Source of the DNA: Lachnospiraceae bacterium
GTDB taxonomy: Bacteria > Bacillota > Clostridia > Lachnospirales > Lachnospiraceae
Length of the DNA stretch: 64,000 nucleotides
Reading direction: 5' to 3'
NCBI GenBank assembly: GCA_017540605.1
Contig: JAFYAS010000023.1
Location: 1-64,000, forward strand
In this document: positions 38,645-50,674 of the stretch, in pieces
How the letters are laid out: each line of letters opens with the position of its first letter
Numbering within the stretch: the stretch's first letter is position 1
Notes under the pieces: model-generated
The model's database searches: none
What the model saw: only the letters and a program-made list of their open reading frames with translations
Told to the model about the DNA's origin: nothing
Translations under genes and position numbers: made by a program

Positions 38645-39577
38645 ATGAAACGATTATCATTTCTTATATTGATCTGTACATTTGTTGCTTTAATAGTCTC
38701 CGGCTGCGGCCATGTTAAAAGCGCTAAAAAGCTGATCAAAATGGCAAAACGGCAACATGGCAAATGTGAGGTGATTTCAAAAACAGAAACAGATGACAAG
38801 ACCGTTGTGCGACTTAAGGACGAGCTCCAGGGCTTTGAATACGAGATTATAAGCTCTATGCACGATATCAATATCGATGGTTCATCCTTCGGTTCGCTTC
38901 CACATACAAGTGATACATTTTCCCAATCCTTGGTAGCCTATGTACTTGGGGATGCCAAGAATGAGCTTGATGCCATTTGTCAAAAATATAACGCCACCTA
39001 CGAATCCGGCTATATTCCCCTGATCCTAATGATCACGGTAAAGGGTAAAGCTCAGGATTCAAACGCGATAAAGGTTTGCGAGGAAACAGCCTCCGTCCTC
39101 CAAAAATACAATCAGGAAAACCGTATGGACAAGATGACAGTCAATGTGGAGCATGATAACGAATGGTTCAAGGCAAAATACGGCACCTACGATATCAACA
39201 ACTATGATCCCGATTACAGCTATCTGTTCTCAAGTCAGGGCTCTTCAGAAGCAAAGCATATAGGAAGCGCCGTTCTTCCGGATTGCAGATTCAGGGATAA
39301 GGAAAAAGAGGATGAAGACTACTACCTTGAGATGGCTCAGATGAAAAATAATAACGCTACTTTTGTGAGAAAGGAGAAAAAGACCTTTGCCGATACAGGG
39401 GCCTCCCTCGATATCGTGATGAACAGCATCGACGGAAAATCCCCCGAAAAAATGAGCGACCCCGTGACATTTTATTATTTTCAGGCTGACGGCAAAGAGT
39501 TTTATATCTGCGATTTCCTCGACTACAATATAAACACCTGGTACACCAACTACGATCAGATATTCCCCCAAAAATAA
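38645..39577 (+). CDS. Lipoprotein of unknown function
   Basis: About 310 residues. The ATG at 38645 is preferred because GGGAG lies 7 nt upstream; another ATG two codons earlier overlaps it. The signal peptide ends in a lipobox, LIVSGC, so the mature protein is tethered outside the membrane. The rest is hydrophilic, rich in Asp, Lys and Tyr, with no domain I recognise; similar 'DELQGFEYEI..S...D' lipoproteins occur in Lachnospiraceae. It is the first gene of an operon with the histidine phosphatase and the AEC transporter, 10 bp upstream of the former. Confidence 0.75.
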   Translation: MKRLSFLILICTFVALIVSGCGHVKSAKKLIKMAKRQHGKCEVISKTETDDKTVVRLKDELQGFEYEIISSMHDINIDGSSFGSLPHTSDTFSQSLVAYVLGDAKNELDAICQKYNATYESGYIPLILMITVKGKAQDSNAIKVCEETASVLQKYNQENRMDKMTVNVEHDNEWFKAKYGTYDINNYDPDYSYLFSSQGSSEAKHIGSAVLPDCRFRDKEKEDEDYYLEMAQMKNNNATFVRKEKKTFADTGASLDIVMNSIDGKSPEKMSDPVTFYYFQADGKEFYICDFLDYNINTWYTNYDQIFPQK

Positions 39578-39587
39578 GGAGAACACT

Positions 39588-40130
39588 ATGTCCAAATATG
39601 TATATTTTACCAGACACGGACGAACAGTCTGGAACGAAGAAAACAAGATCTGCGGAGCTACCGACAGTCCCCTTACAGAGCTTGGTATAGAGCAGGCAAA
39701 AGAGCTTGGAGAAAAGATACTTTCAGAAAGGCTCCATATCGATGAGATCATTTCCTCACCCCTTTCAAGAGCTTATGATACAGCAAAAATAGTCGGTGAG
39801 GTCGCTGGCATCCCCGTTCGTATCGAGGAAAGGCTCATTGAACAGAATTTTGGAAAATGGGAGGGGACGCCTAGAAATGGCGTAGATTTTCAGGCAGCGA
39901 AGCAGCATTTTGTTGATTCCTACGAGGGGGGTGAAAGCATGCTCAAGCTTGCTCAAAGAATATACAACATACTTGACGAGATAAAGAACGATCCCTCTGA
40001 CAAGGTATATCTTCTCGCAGCTCACAACGGTATAGCACGAATCGTAAAATCTTATTTTCATGATATGACCAACGAAGAATTTGCAGCCTTCGGAATAAAA
40101 AACTGTGAGATAGTAAGATTTGATTTTTAG
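39588..40130 (+). CDS. Histidine phosphatase family protein (phosphoglycerate-mutase-like)
   Basis: A 180-residue cytoplasmic enzyme. The catalytic RHG is in YFTRHGRTVWNEENKICG; other conserved residues are the SSPLSRAYDTAKI arginine, a Glu in ERLIEQNFGKWEG, and the second His in LLAAHNGIARI. It dephosphorylates a small phosphorylated molecule; the substrate cannot be read from sequence (a broad-specificity sugar-phosphate or alpha-ribazole-type phosphatase is possible). AAGGAG precedes the ATG. Confidence 0.9.
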   Translation: MSKYVYFTRHGRTVWNEENKICGATDSPLTELGIEQAKELGEKILSERLHIDEIISSPLSRAYDTAKIVGEVAGIPVRIEERLIEQNFGKWEGTPRNGVDFQAAKQHFVDSYEGGESMLKLAQRIYNILDEIKNDPSDKVYLLAAHNGIARIVKSYFHDMTNEEFAAFGIKNCEIVRFDF

Positions 40131-40139
40131 GAGTTAAAA

Positions 40140-41063
40140 ATGAGTACCACCGTGATCCTCGGACAGATGGGCGTCATCGCCATATTGGTGTTGATAGGCG
40201 CCACCCTTTATAAAAAAGACATCATAAATAATGAGGTTTCAAAAAGCCTCTCCACACTTGTAATGGATGTCACCAATCCCGCACTGATCCTTGCATCCAT
40301 TTTATCGGGAAACATGACCGCAACACACCATGATCTTATCACTGCTATGATCATCGGTGTGTGCTTTTATGCTGTGCTGGTGGTCATGGGATTCTTGCTT
40401 CCAAAGCTTCTTAAAGCCCCCGATGGTGACAAAAAGTTTTATAATGTGATGACAGTATATACAAACATCGGCTTTATCGGTATTCCGGTTGCAAAGGCCA
40501 TTCTTCCCGAGAATGCCATCCTCTATGTGATCGTCTGCAATGTGATGTACAGCCTGCTTTTCTATACTCATGGCATCACCATCCTTTCAGGGGGCAAGGA
40601 AAAAATGAGCATCAAGAAGGCCTTCAATGCAGGAACCATCACTGCCATATTAAGTCTTATCATCTTCTGGTTTGGTATCACTCCCTGGTCCGTTGTCACC
40701 AACTGTATCTGCTATATCGGAAACGCCAATGTATTCCTTTCTATGACACTTTTAGGCGTATCCATTGCACGGTCAGGAATAAACAACGGCATCAAAAATC
40801 CAAGGATATGGTTCTATATGATCCTTCGAATGATCGCATTTCCCGTGGCTATATCCCTCATACTCATGGTACTTCATTTTAGCAAGATCACGATTCTTGC
40901 CATGTGCCTTATGGCGGCCATGCCGGTGGGAAATCTTCCTCTCATTCAGTCAGAAAAAAACGGCGATGATACAACATTACTCGCAGGAGCCATAACCATG
41001 ACTACCATTGTGTCAATGCTGACCATCACCGTGCTTATGTCGATATTCTCGGCGATAGGATAA
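40140..41063 (+). CDS. AEC (auxin efflux carrier) family transporter
   Basis: A 307-residue membrane protein with ten hydrophobic segments and an internal 5+5 repeat. Typical marks are NPALILASIL in helix 2, TVYTNIGFIGIPVAKAILPE in the first half, and GNLPLIQSEKNGDDTTLLAG in the second. The family moves malate, malonate or other small carboxylates and related compounds; the cargo is not known. Last gene of the operon; AGGAG lies 6 nt before the ATG. Confidence 0.9.
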   Translation: MSTTVILGQMGVIAILVLIGATLYKKDIINNEVSKSLSTLVMDVTNPALILASILSGNMTATHHDLITAMIIGVCFYAVLVVMGFLLPKLLKAPDGDKKFYNVMTVYTNIGFIGIPVAKAILPENAILYVIVCNVMYSLLFYTHGITILSGGKEKMSIKKAFNAGTITAILSLIIFWFGITPWSVVTNCICYIGNANVFLSMTLLGVSIARSGINNGIKNPRIWFYMILRMIAFPVAISLILMVLHFSKITILAMCLMAAMPVGNLPLIQSEKNGDDTTLLAGAITMTTIVSMLTITVLMSIFSAIG

Positions 41064-41113
41064 AAAAGATACCGCTTCAGCTACATTTATAGTTACCGAA
41101 GCGGTATTTTTTA
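41063..41113. terminator. Bidirectional terminator between the AEC gene and atpC
   Basis: AAAAAAGATACCGCTTC and GAAGCGGTATTTTTTAA pair across an ~18-nt loop and overlap both stop codons. Confidence 0.9.
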
Positions 41114-41524
41114 ATTTGGCCTGTATTTATCATAACCCTTAAGTCTCGCCATAGCCCTTGAGATATTGGCCTCACTCATCTTGTACTCTATGAAGCTCTG
41201 CTTCTTCTGCATGGCCTCTCTTGCACGGTCAAGGGCTTCCTCGGCTCGTTTCCTGTCGATCTCCTCAGGCTTTTCGACGGAAAATGCAAGGAATATTCCT
41301 TCATTTCTTCTAAACTCAAAGAAACCGTCAGATGCTATCGCATGGAAATCTTTACCCTCTGCATCCCTAAAGAATATCTCACCCACCTCTGTTACTGTGG
41401 TCATGGGCTCGTGATGAGGAAGAATAGCCATCTCGCCATCCTCCACCAGGAAAATGAACAACTGGCACTCACCCTCAAAAAACACCTTGTCGCAGGCTAT
41501 AATTTTCAAAGAAAAAGTATTCAT
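41111..41524 (-). CDS. atpC: ATP synthase F1 subunit epsilon
   Basis: A 137-residue rotor subunit. The N-terminal beta-sandwich starts NTFSLKIIACDKVFFEGECQ cut here to its first 20 residues, with GEMAILPHHEPM (family: G.hGILP.H.P). The C-terminal helices carry an ERAEEALDRA-like stretch (RKRAEEALDRAREAMQ). It couples rotation and can inhibit ATP hydrolysis. Last gene of the atp operon. Confidence 0.93.
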   Translation of the reverse strand: MNTFSLKIIACDKVFFEGECQLFIFLVEDGEMAILPHHEPMTTVTEVGEIFFRDAEGKDFHAIASDGFFEFRRNEGIFLAFSVEKPEEIDRKRAEEALDRAREAMQKKQSFIEYKMSEANISRAMARLKGYDKYRPN

Positions 41525-41539
41525 ATCAACTACCTTGCC

Positions 41540-43901
<2,362 letters not shown>

Positions 43902-43907
43902 AAGCTA

Positions 43908-45680
43908 TCACTCTTCTTTTGATTCCTTTGAAACTTCCTCGTATTTTTGCTTGAAAAGCTTTGCTGCCTCGACGATATCAGCCTTCAATTCATCCGTCAG
44001 ATCCTTGCCATTTTCAATGGCACTTATCAGATCGCTCTTCTCGTCAGCAAAATATTGAAGCATCTCTTTTCTAAAGTCCGCCACCTGCTTAACCTCCAGA
44101 TCACTGAAGATATGAGCATTGGCAGCAACCAGGATCACTACCTGCTCTGCCATGGAAAACGGTCTTCCGAGAGGCTGCTTTAAAAGCTCCATCAGAGCCC
44201 GACCATGAGCTAATTGTTTCTTTGTATTCTCGTCGAGATCAGAAGAAAACTGGGTAAATACCTCCATCTCGCGATACTGGGCAAGATCGATACGGATACT
44301 TCCCGCTGCCTTCTTCATAGCCTTTGTCTGAGCCGCTCCACCTACACGGGATACGGAAAGTCCCACATTGACCGCAGGTCTCTGACCTGAGAAGAACAAC
44401 TGGCTTTCCAGATATATCTGACCATCTGTGATGGATATAACATTCGTCGGTATATAAGCCGAAACATCTCCCGACTGAGTCTCGATGATGGGAAGTGCCG
44501 TAATTGAACCTCCACCTGCCTCGGGAATAAGTCTCGATGATCTCTCAAGAAGCCTTGAGTGAAGATAGAATACATCTCCGGGATACGCCTCACGTCCGGG
44601 TGACCTTTCAAGCAAAAGAGAAATAGCACGATAAGCCACCGCATGCTTTGAAAGATCATCATATATCATCAATACATCCTTGCCCTGATACATAAAGTAT
44701 TCAGCCAAAGCCGTACCGGAATAGGGTGCGATATACTGAAGAGGAGCCGGATCCGAAGCGGTAGCCGCAACAACTATGGTATATTCCAATGCTCCGTGAG
44801 ACTTAAAAGTATTGACAAGCTTCGCTATGGTTGAAGCCTTCTGACCTATGGCCACATAGATACAGATACAATTCTTACCCTTCTGATTCAAGATGGTATC
44901 CATGGCTATAGAGGTCTTACCGGTCTGCCTGTCTCCGATGATCAACTCTCTCTGACCACGTCCGATAGGGAACATGGAATCAATGGCAAGAATACCGGTC
45001 TCCATAGGAACACCTACTGATTTTCTCTCAACTATACCGGGGGCGGGATTCTCAATGGGTCGATATCCGTCAGCATCGATCTCCTCGCCACCGTCTATGG
45101 GTGCTCCAAGGGCATCAACGACTCTTCCAAGGAAATGCTCGCCTACAGGAATACCTGCCATCTTCTCAGTTCTGATCACCTCAGAGCCCTCGTGGATCTC
45201 AGTGTCTCTTCCGAAGAGGATGATACCGATCTCATCCCTCCGAACATCCTGAACCATACCCTTGATACCGCAATCAAACAATACTATCTCACCATAGCAG
45301 GCATGCTCGATACCTTCTACTGTTACGATACCGTCGCCTACCCAGGTCACATGACCGATCTCTTTGTCCACAGCCTGAAGCTTAAAATCTTCAACACTGC
45401 TTCTGAGCACTGAGATAATCCTGTTCTCATCAAAATCCTTGCCCTCAAACTGAGAGATGGACTTTGTGAATTCTTTTTTCAACTGTTCAATACGACCTTT
45501 CTCACTCCAGTCGTATTCATATCTGTCCATACGAAGTATGAAACCGTTCTTAAGACTCTCATCCTTCGTAAGCACAAGCTCAATATCATCCGTGCCATGC
45601 TTTTTGGCAAGGAAGGCCTTCATTCCGGCAAGCTGCTCATCTGAAGGCGGTGTAACATATATAAGCTCTGCCTTCATCAT
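43908..45680 (-). CDS. atpA: ATP synthase F1 subunit alpha with an N-terminal delta(C-terminal)-like domain
   Basis: A 590-residue protein, about 85 longer than standard alpha. Residues ~1-75 do not belong to alpha. They match the C-terminal domain of subunit delta/OSCP: a beta strand (AELIYVTPP), SDEQLAGMKAFLAKKHG, then NGFILRMDRYEYDWSEKGRI with the delta-type ending 'D.S..GRIEQLKKEF'. Alpha proper starts near residue 85 (RIISVLRSSVEDFK, VGDGIVTVEGI), with P-loop GDRQTGKTS and the arginine-finger region SVSRVGGAAQTKAM. The operon has atpB, E, F, A, G, D, C but no separate atpH, so this domain probably replaces delta as link to the b stalk. The frame is continuous and its start overlaps the atpF stop (TAATG). 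Confidence 0.9.
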   Translation of the reverse strand: MMKAELIYVTPPSDEQLAGMKAFLAKKHGTDDIELVLTKDESLKNGFILRMDRYEYDWSEKGRIEQLKKEFTKSISQFEGKDFDENRIISVLRSSVEDFKLQAVDKEIGHVTWVGDGIVTVEGIEHACYGEIVLFDCGIKGMVQDVRRDEIGIILFGRDTEIHEGSEVIRTEKMAGIPVGEHFLGRVVDALGAPIDGGEEIDADGYRPIENPAPGIVERKSVGVPMETGILAIDSMFPIGRGQRELIIGDRQTGKTSIAMDTILNQKGKNCICIYVAIGQKASTIAKLVNTFKSHGALEYTIVVAATASDPAPLQYIAPYSGTALAEYFMYQGKDVLMIYDDLSKHAVAYRAISLLLERSPGREAYPGDVFYLHSRLLERSSRLIPEAGGGSITALPIIETQSGDVSAYIPTNVISITDGQIYLESQLFFSGQRPAVNVGLSVSRVGGAAQTKAMKKAAGSIRIDLAQYREMEVFTQFSSDLDENTKKQLAHGRALMELLKQPLGRPFSMAEQVVILVAANAHIFSDLEVKQVADFRKEMLQYFADEKSDLISAIENGKDLTDELKADIVEAAKLFKQKYEEVSKESKEE

Positions 45681-46159
45681 TACTCACCTGCTTTATTCAA
45701 AAATTCATCATAGAGAGACTTATCTATACCCTCTGCTGCCTGAGCTCCGACTACCTTTGCTGCAGCATCGAGAGCAAGATTTGCCAGGTCTTTTTCTGCA
45801 GACTTGATGATCTGAGCCTTTCTCTTGACCGCATCATCCTCTGCTGCAACACGTATCTCCCTGGCTTTAGTCTCAGCCTCTGACACAATACGCTTGTACT
45901 CTTCGCCGGCAGTCTTCTTTGCTTCAGAGATAGTCTTTCTACTCTCCTCCTCTGCCTCAGCCAGATTCTTCTCATATTCGGACTTGATCTTATCAGCCTC
46001 ACTCTTTGCCTTGTTGGCCTGATCTAAAGCTTCATCCGCCTCCGCCTGTCTCTTCTCGATGATAGCGAGAACAGGCTTGTAGAGAAATTTCTTCATGAGA
46101 AAAGCAAGTATGAGAATATTGAGTACTGTAAAAATCAAATTAAAATCAATACTTAACAT
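45680..46159 (-). CDS. atpF: ATP synthase Fo subunit b
   Basis: A 159-residue stator subunit with one N-terminal membrane helix (LIFTVLNILILAFLMKKFLYKP cut: FTVLNILILAFLMKKFLY) and a long, heptad-rich, charged helix (EKRQAEADEALDQANKAKSE ...). It ends with a normal b C-terminus (DLANLALDAAAKVVG). It is a single copy with normal length and, unlike the mycobacterial stator protein, has no delta fused to it. The gene is directly followed by the delta-alpha fusion. Confidence 0.95.
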   Translation of the reverse strand: MLSIDFNLIFTVLNILILAFLMKKFLYKPVLAIIEKRQAEADEALDQANKAKSEADKIKSEYEKNLAEAEEESRKTISEAKKTAGEEYKRIVSEAETKAREIRVAAEDDAVKRKAQIIKSAEKDLANLALDAAAKVVGAQAAEGIDKSLYDEFLNKAGE

Positions 46160-46175
46160 GTATCTTACCAGCCTT

Positions 46176-46403
46176 TCAACCCTTCAACATCATAATGATC
46201 ATAACAGCGATAACAAAACAGTAGATAGCAGTAGCCTCTGCCAAAGCTGAACCGAGGATCAGGTTCTTCATGATCTTTCCGTCTGCTTCAGGCTGACGAG
46301 CAACAGCCTCAACCGCCTTGCTTGTTGCGATACCGATACCGATACCACCACCAAATGCACCTAAAACCGCAATACCTGCGCCAATAGCAACCAAACCGTT
46401 CAT
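46176..46403 (-). CDS. atpE: ATP synthase Fo subunit c
   Basis: A 75-residue hairpin of two membrane helices joined by the polar loop ARQPEA. The ion-carrying Glu is in helix 2 ([13 protein letters not shown]). The sodium-binding ligands are not complete: the Gln expected in helix 1 of Na+-type rings is Ile ([11 protein letters not shown]) and the Ser after the Glu is Ala. I infer proton coupling. AAAGGAG precedes the ATG. Confidence 0.95.
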   Translation of the reverse strand: MNGLVAIGAGIAVLGAFGGGIGIGIATSKAVEAVARQPEADGKIMKNLILGSALAEATAIYCFVIAVMIIMMLKG

Positions 46404-46423
46404 AATTAAATCTCCTTTTATTC

Positions 46424-47119
46424 TTATTCCGTTTCAATAGCCTCTTTGATATAAAGAGAGGTCAAAAATACAAATACATAAGCCTGCAACAGTCCGTCAA
46501 ACAGATCAAAATACAATGAGAACAGTGCCGGAAGTGCCGCCTTGGTCACCATAGTCTCGATGAGCTCCATGATAACAAATGCACCGAGCACATTACCGAA
46601 AAGTCGCATACATAGCGACAACGGTCTTGTAAAAAGATCCAAGATGTTAAATGGTGTAACTATCGCAATAGGCTGTGTAAAGCTCTTGAGCCATCCCTTT
46701 ACGCCCTTAGCTCTTATTCCCGCGATCTGCACAAGCATTATACTCATGACTGCCAGTGCAAGAGTAACATTCAGATCCTTTGTAGGGGGCTTGAATCCAA
46801 AGATACCGATGATGTTCGAGACACCCAGATACAGCATGACCGTAACCAGATACGGAACATAATCCTTTCCTTCCTCTCCTACCATACCTTCCACAAGTCC
46901 AAAAAGCTTGGTCACGATAAGCTCCGTGACAGCCTGCTTCTTTCCAATACCTGTGGTCCTTAACCTGTTGGTGAGAATAATAGCGATAATTACGAAAAAG
47001 GCCATGATGATCCATGTGACTACGGTAGATTCCTTGACAGGAATACCATTACCAATAGGTATGGTGAACACGGTCTCACATTCAAGTGCTTCAATGAGCT
47101 CCTTAACCTTTTCCTCCAA
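46424..47119 (-). CDS. atpB: ATP synthase Fo subunit a
   Basis: A 231-residue membrane subunit that forms the proton half-channels. The essential arginine is in [20 protein letters not shown], and the C-terminal helix has the conserved Q-A-Y ([15 protein letters not shown]). It is first in the operon; the start is a TTG at 47119 with AAGGAGAT 7 nt upstream. There is no atpI upstream; the promoter is not evident and may lie within or before the preceding gene. Confidence 0.95.
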   Translation of the reverse strand: MEEKVKELIEALECETVFTIPIGNGIPVKESTVVTWIIMAFFVIIAIILTNRLRTTGIGKKQAVTELIVTKLFGLVEGMVGEEGKDYVPYLVTVMLYLGVSNIIGIFGFKPPTKDLNVTLALAVMSIMLVQIAGIRAKGVKGWLKSFTQPIAIVTPFNILDLFTRPLSLCMRLFGNVLGAFVIMELIETMVTKAALPALFSLYFDLFDGLLQAYVFVFLTSLYIKEAIETE

Positions 47120-47179
47120 AATATCATCTCCTTCCTGTTTGAGAATACGGGCTTATACTTTATTGCCCGCAAGCATCTT

Positions 47180-49513
47180 TTATTTTAACTCTAATGCTCC
47201 GAATAAACAAGTATTTTCCAATTCTTCCGCAGTCAAAGGCTTGCTGTAGAAAAATCCCTGCATAATGCGTATACCAAGCTCTCTCATCAATTCAACCTGT
47301 GCCTTGGTTTCGATACCCACAGCCACAACATCTACCTTGAGCTCCTTTGCCAAAGCCAAGAGAGCATGGATGATCTCGAGCCTCTTTGGATTTCCGATAC
47401 CCTGGGGGATAAGAGCTCTCGAAAGCTTGATGATGGAGAAACCACAATCACGGATATAAGAAAGATTTATATCTCCGCCACCGAATTCATTCAATGAAAG
47501 AGTATAACCAAACTCATGGAATGTATGAAGGGTTTCCTTGGCTGATTCCGCCGCACCCATCATAACCTCGTTGCTCACATCAAGTATGATAGAAGCAGGA
47601 TCAAGCTTCCAAAGCTCTACCGCACCTGCAAGATTCTCTATAAAATCCGCATCCAAAAGCTGTAGCGGAGCCAGATTGATAGTGGTAGTAAGCTCAAGAC
47701 CGTATTTTTTATTCCAATCATCAACCTGCTTAAGTGCTGTAAGTGCGGTCCATATACCAAGCTTACTCATAACGCCGCTTTCCTCAGCTATTGGTATAAG
47801 CTCTGCCGGAGTACAATCCTCAAGTCCCGGTATCAAAAGACGCGGGAATACCTCAACACCCACGATGGTTTCCTCATTCACATCATATTGAGGCTGAAAA
47901 TGCAAAAGGAAATCCTTATCCGGATTAGCTTTTTTCAGATGCTCCTCTATCTTTCTCCTACGCTCAACATTTACCACAAGGCCGGCATCGAAGAAACGAA
48001 AACCATCTCTGTTCTTACTTCTCTTAACCGTATACATGGCGGCATCTGCATATTGCAGAAGATCCTCAGGATTGGTGGAATCATCGGGATAAATCGATAT
48101 TCCTATACTGCCTGAAAGTCTGAAGGCAAAGCTATCAAGGATCAGAGGTTCATTAAAAAGTCTCTGCAAGGTCTTTGCAGCCGCTGTCACATCCGCCCTA
48201 TCCTTTACATCAGCGCAAAGAATAGCAAATTCGTCTCCACCGTTTCTTATGGAAATAAATCTTTCAGGTAGTTCTCTCATACGCCTTCCAAATTCCTCAA
48301 GGACACGGTCACCCATCTCATGTCCATAGGTATCATTTACAGGCTTGAAGTGATTCAGATCCACTTCAAAAACAGCAAAGCTCTTCTTCTCTTCCTCTGA
48401 TTCCTTAACCAATATATCAAACAAATGCATACCATGACGTCTATTATAAAGTCCTGTCAAAATATCTGTAGAGGACAAAACCTTCAGATTTTCATTTGCC
48501 TTTTTGAGATCATGTGTCTTTTCAGCCACCTGTGCTTCAAGGGAGGTGTTAAGCTCCTGCTGCTTGATCAAAAGCTTTTCATTCAATGAACTGTTTTGTA
48601 ACAGCGCATACATGATAAAGTAAGCTAACAGAGCAATGATAATGTACGAAAACTCAGTTCGTGAAAGTATATCGGCAACACGAAGTGCCGCTACCGCAAT
48701 GATCAAAAGAGGGATCAGGATACGTACATAGATCATGCGTCTCTCCTTCTCACCGCCCTCCTTAAGCCTATATACATATTTGATATTGGATTGAAAAAGA
48801 ATCCCCCAGGCAAGGCCCAACATAAAGAACATATAGAGGACATCAAAATAAATGCTCTCAGCCTCCTTGCCGATAGCCTCCAAATATGAATATCTGAAAT
48901 CAATGAGAATATAACCAAGAATACAGATTGGTACGAGATTGGTTCCTCTTAAAAGGTTCTTTGCCCCCACCATATAAAGGATGTGAACACCCACTACAAC
49001 AATAACGATATTTACAAAGAAATAAAGATATGCCCTAAGGGTCGCCGGATCATTTTCTACAAGTCCGCCCGATGCCTGGACAAGCTTTGCTACAACAGAA
49101 AAGCTTGCAACGGTAAGTAAAAATGTATTCGCCGCAGTTATATAAAGATTGGTTTTCTTAAGCTTTATCATCAAAAACACAATAACAGCAGCACCATATA
49201 AATAATTGGGGATAAGATAGATAGCGCGGACAAGCGCATTTCTGGGCTCCTCAAGCCCGAAATAAAAATCATTGATAAAAAGGATCACATCAGCCACGCA
49301 CCAGGAACCGATACCAAGAGCGCAAGCTATGGCGCAGATACGAAACTTTCCAAGATCAGGCAGAGAAAGCAAAATCATCACAACACAAATAAACGTTGTG
49401 AGTGGAGAAAAAAGCTCGATATAAAATGTATGTCCTGCAAAGGTTGCAACCGCAAAACAAATATATAAAACAATTGAAAGTATTGCAAATGCGAATCTGA
49501 TCTTCTGTCTCAT
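47180..49513 (-). CDS. Membrane GGDEF-EAL protein with degenerate EAL domain
   Basis: A 777-residue signalling protein. Residues ~1-315 contain about eight membrane helices (an unassigned 7TM/MASE-like sensor). The GGDEF domain (~345-510) keeps the active motif RNGGDEFAI but lacks the RxxD inhibitory site. The EAL-like domain (~520-770) has lost key residues: EVFPR in place of EALLR, LNEFGGG in place of DDFGTG and KLSRAL in place of KIDR. It is therefore predicted to make, or only sense, cyclic di-GMP, not degrade it. The stop is 60 bp before atpB with a small GCGGGC/GCCCGT hairpin between. Confidence 0.88.
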   Translation of the reverse strand: MRQKIRFAFAILSIVLYICFAVATFAGHTFYIELFSPLTTFICVVMILLSLPDLGKFRICAIACALGIGSWCVADVILFINDFYFGLEEPRNALVRAIYLIPNYLYGAAVIVFLMIKLKKTNLYITAANTFLLTVASFSVVAKLVQASGGLVENDPATLRAYLYFFVNIVIVVVGVHILYMVGAKNLLRGTNLVPICILGYILIDFRYSYLEAIGKEAESIYFDVLYMFFMLGLAWGILFQSNIKYVYRLKEGGEKERRMIYVRILIPLLIIAVAALRVADILSRTEFSYIIIALLAYFIMYALLQNSSLNEKLLIKQQELNTSLEAQVAEKTHDLKKANENLKVLSSTDILTGLYNRRHGMHLFDILVKESEEEKKSFAVFEVDLNHFKPVNDTYGHEMGDRVLEEFGRRMRELPERFISIRNGGDEFAILCADVKDRADVTAAAKTLQRLFNEPLILDSFAFRLSGSIGISIYPDDSTNPEDLLQYADAAMYTVKRSKNRDGFRFFDAGLVVNVERRRKIEEHLKKANPDKDFLLHFQPQYDVNEETIVGVEVFPRLLIPGLEDCTPAELIPIAEESGVMSKLGIWTALTALKQVDDWNKKYGLELTTTINLAPLQLLDADFIENLAGAVELWKLDPASIILDVSNEVMMGAAESAKETLHTFHEFGYTLSLNEFGGGDINLSYIRDCGFSIIKLSRALIPQGIGNPKRLEIIHALLALAKELKVDVVAVGIETKAQVELMRELGIRIMQGFFYSKPLTAEELENTCLFGALELK

Positions 49514-49587
49514 AGATCCCCCTTAATTCGCCGATTTAGAATAATAATAATGACATTATATCACTAAATCCTCCGCAAATAAAGAGT

Positions 49588-49617
49588 AAGTGTTTGGTGA
49601 TCATTCACCAAACACTT
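49588..49617 (-). terminator. Terminator after the DnaJ-like gene
   Basis: A perfect 13-bp stem AAGTGTTTGGTGA / TCACCAAACACTT with a 4-nt loop. The trailing sequence (ACTCTTTATTTG) is only moderately T-rich. Confidence 0.75.
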
Positions 49618-49628
49618 AACAAAAACCT

Positions 49629-50648
49629 TTATTGAACAAATGCCTCTTCATCCACAGTAAGCTTTTCAAATTCTCGAAGAGCCTTGGCCGCTGCCCGTCC
49701 CACCTTCTTCGGAACGCTTATCTGAATGGTGACATATTCATCACCGCATTTATCGGAATTCATAGACTTGACGCCCTTTCCCTTAAGCCTTATCTTGCTT
49801 CCGCTCTGAGTTCCTGCCGGCACCTTGAAGGCCACATCTCCTCCAAGAGTATGAAACTTCACTTCACCGCCAAAAACAGCCGTGGTAAATGGGATATTCG
49901 CTGTAGTATATACATCGAGCCCTTTTCGCTCCCAACCGGGCTTATCAAGAACCTTTATCTTTACGAGCAGATCTCCTGCAGGACCTCCATTTGCTCCGGC
50001 AAGTCCCTTTCCACGAAGTCTCAAGGTCTTTCCATCCTCAATACCCGCAGGAATCTTTACCTTCAGAGTCTCAACCTTGCCACCTTTTGAATAGCGGATG
50101 ACCTTCTCGCCACCATAAATGGATTCATCAAATCCGATCTCCATCTCATAATTATAATCTTCTCCTCTGGTCTGCCTCTTTCTTCCAAAGCCACCAAAGC
50201 CTGACCCGCCGCCAAAACCGGAGCTTCTTCCTCCACCAAACATACTTCCGAAGATATCTCCGAACATGCCCCCCATATCTCCGCCTTCAAAGTGGAATGT
50301 GGTTCCACTGCCATCGGTATAGGAACCGGTCTGCCCTCCAAATCCACTCGCTCCGGAAAAACCTCCAAAACCTCCGAAATTCCTAAAGAATTCTGAAGCA
50401 TCACCTGCATTAAAGCCCTCACCGAAATCCGCTGTACCATAGGTATCGTACATTTTTTTCTTCTCGGGGTCGGAAAGCACATTGTAAGCATCCGTGATCT
50501 CTTTAAACTTCTTTTCAGCGTCCTTGTCTCCCGGATTCATATCAGGGTGATACTTCTTCGCCAGCTTTCTATATGCACTTTTTATTTCTTTTTCGTCGGC
50601 GCCTTTTTTTAGCCCCAACATTTCATAATAATCAACTGCCATAGCCAT
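49629..50648 (-). CDS. DnaJ/CbpA-like co-chaperone without zinc finger
   Basis: A 339-residue DnaJ-family protein: J domain (residues ~5-70) with the HPD motif ([18 protein letters not shown]), a G/F-rich region (~75-160; repeated [17 protein letters not shown] runs), and two beta-barrel client-binding domains (~170-325; e.g. [19 protein letters not shown]). There is no CxxCxGxG zinc-binding module, so it belongs to the CbpA/type B group, stimulating DnaK ATPase. The start could be the first or the third codon (both ATG). Own promoter at 50675-50703. Confidence 0.92.
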   Translation of the reverse strand: MAMAVDYYEMLGLKKGADEKEIKSAYRKLAKKYHPDMNPGDKDAEKKFKEITDAYNVLSDPEKKKMYDTYGTADFGEGFNAGDASEFFRNFGGFGGFSGASGFGGQTGSYTDGSGTTFHFEGGDMGGMFGDIFGSMFGGGRSSGFGGGSGFGGFGRKRQTRGEDYNYEMEIGFDESIYGGEKVIRYSKGGKVETLKVKIPAGIEDGKTLRLRGKGLAGANGGPAGDLLVKIKVLDKPGWERKGLDVYTTANIPFTTAVFGGEVKFHTLGGDVAFKVPAGTQSGSKIRLKGKGVKSMNSDKCGDEYVTIQISVPKKVGRAAAKALREFEKLTVDEEAFVQ

Positions 50649-50674
50649 TCACCCTTACCAAAAATCTATCTATA

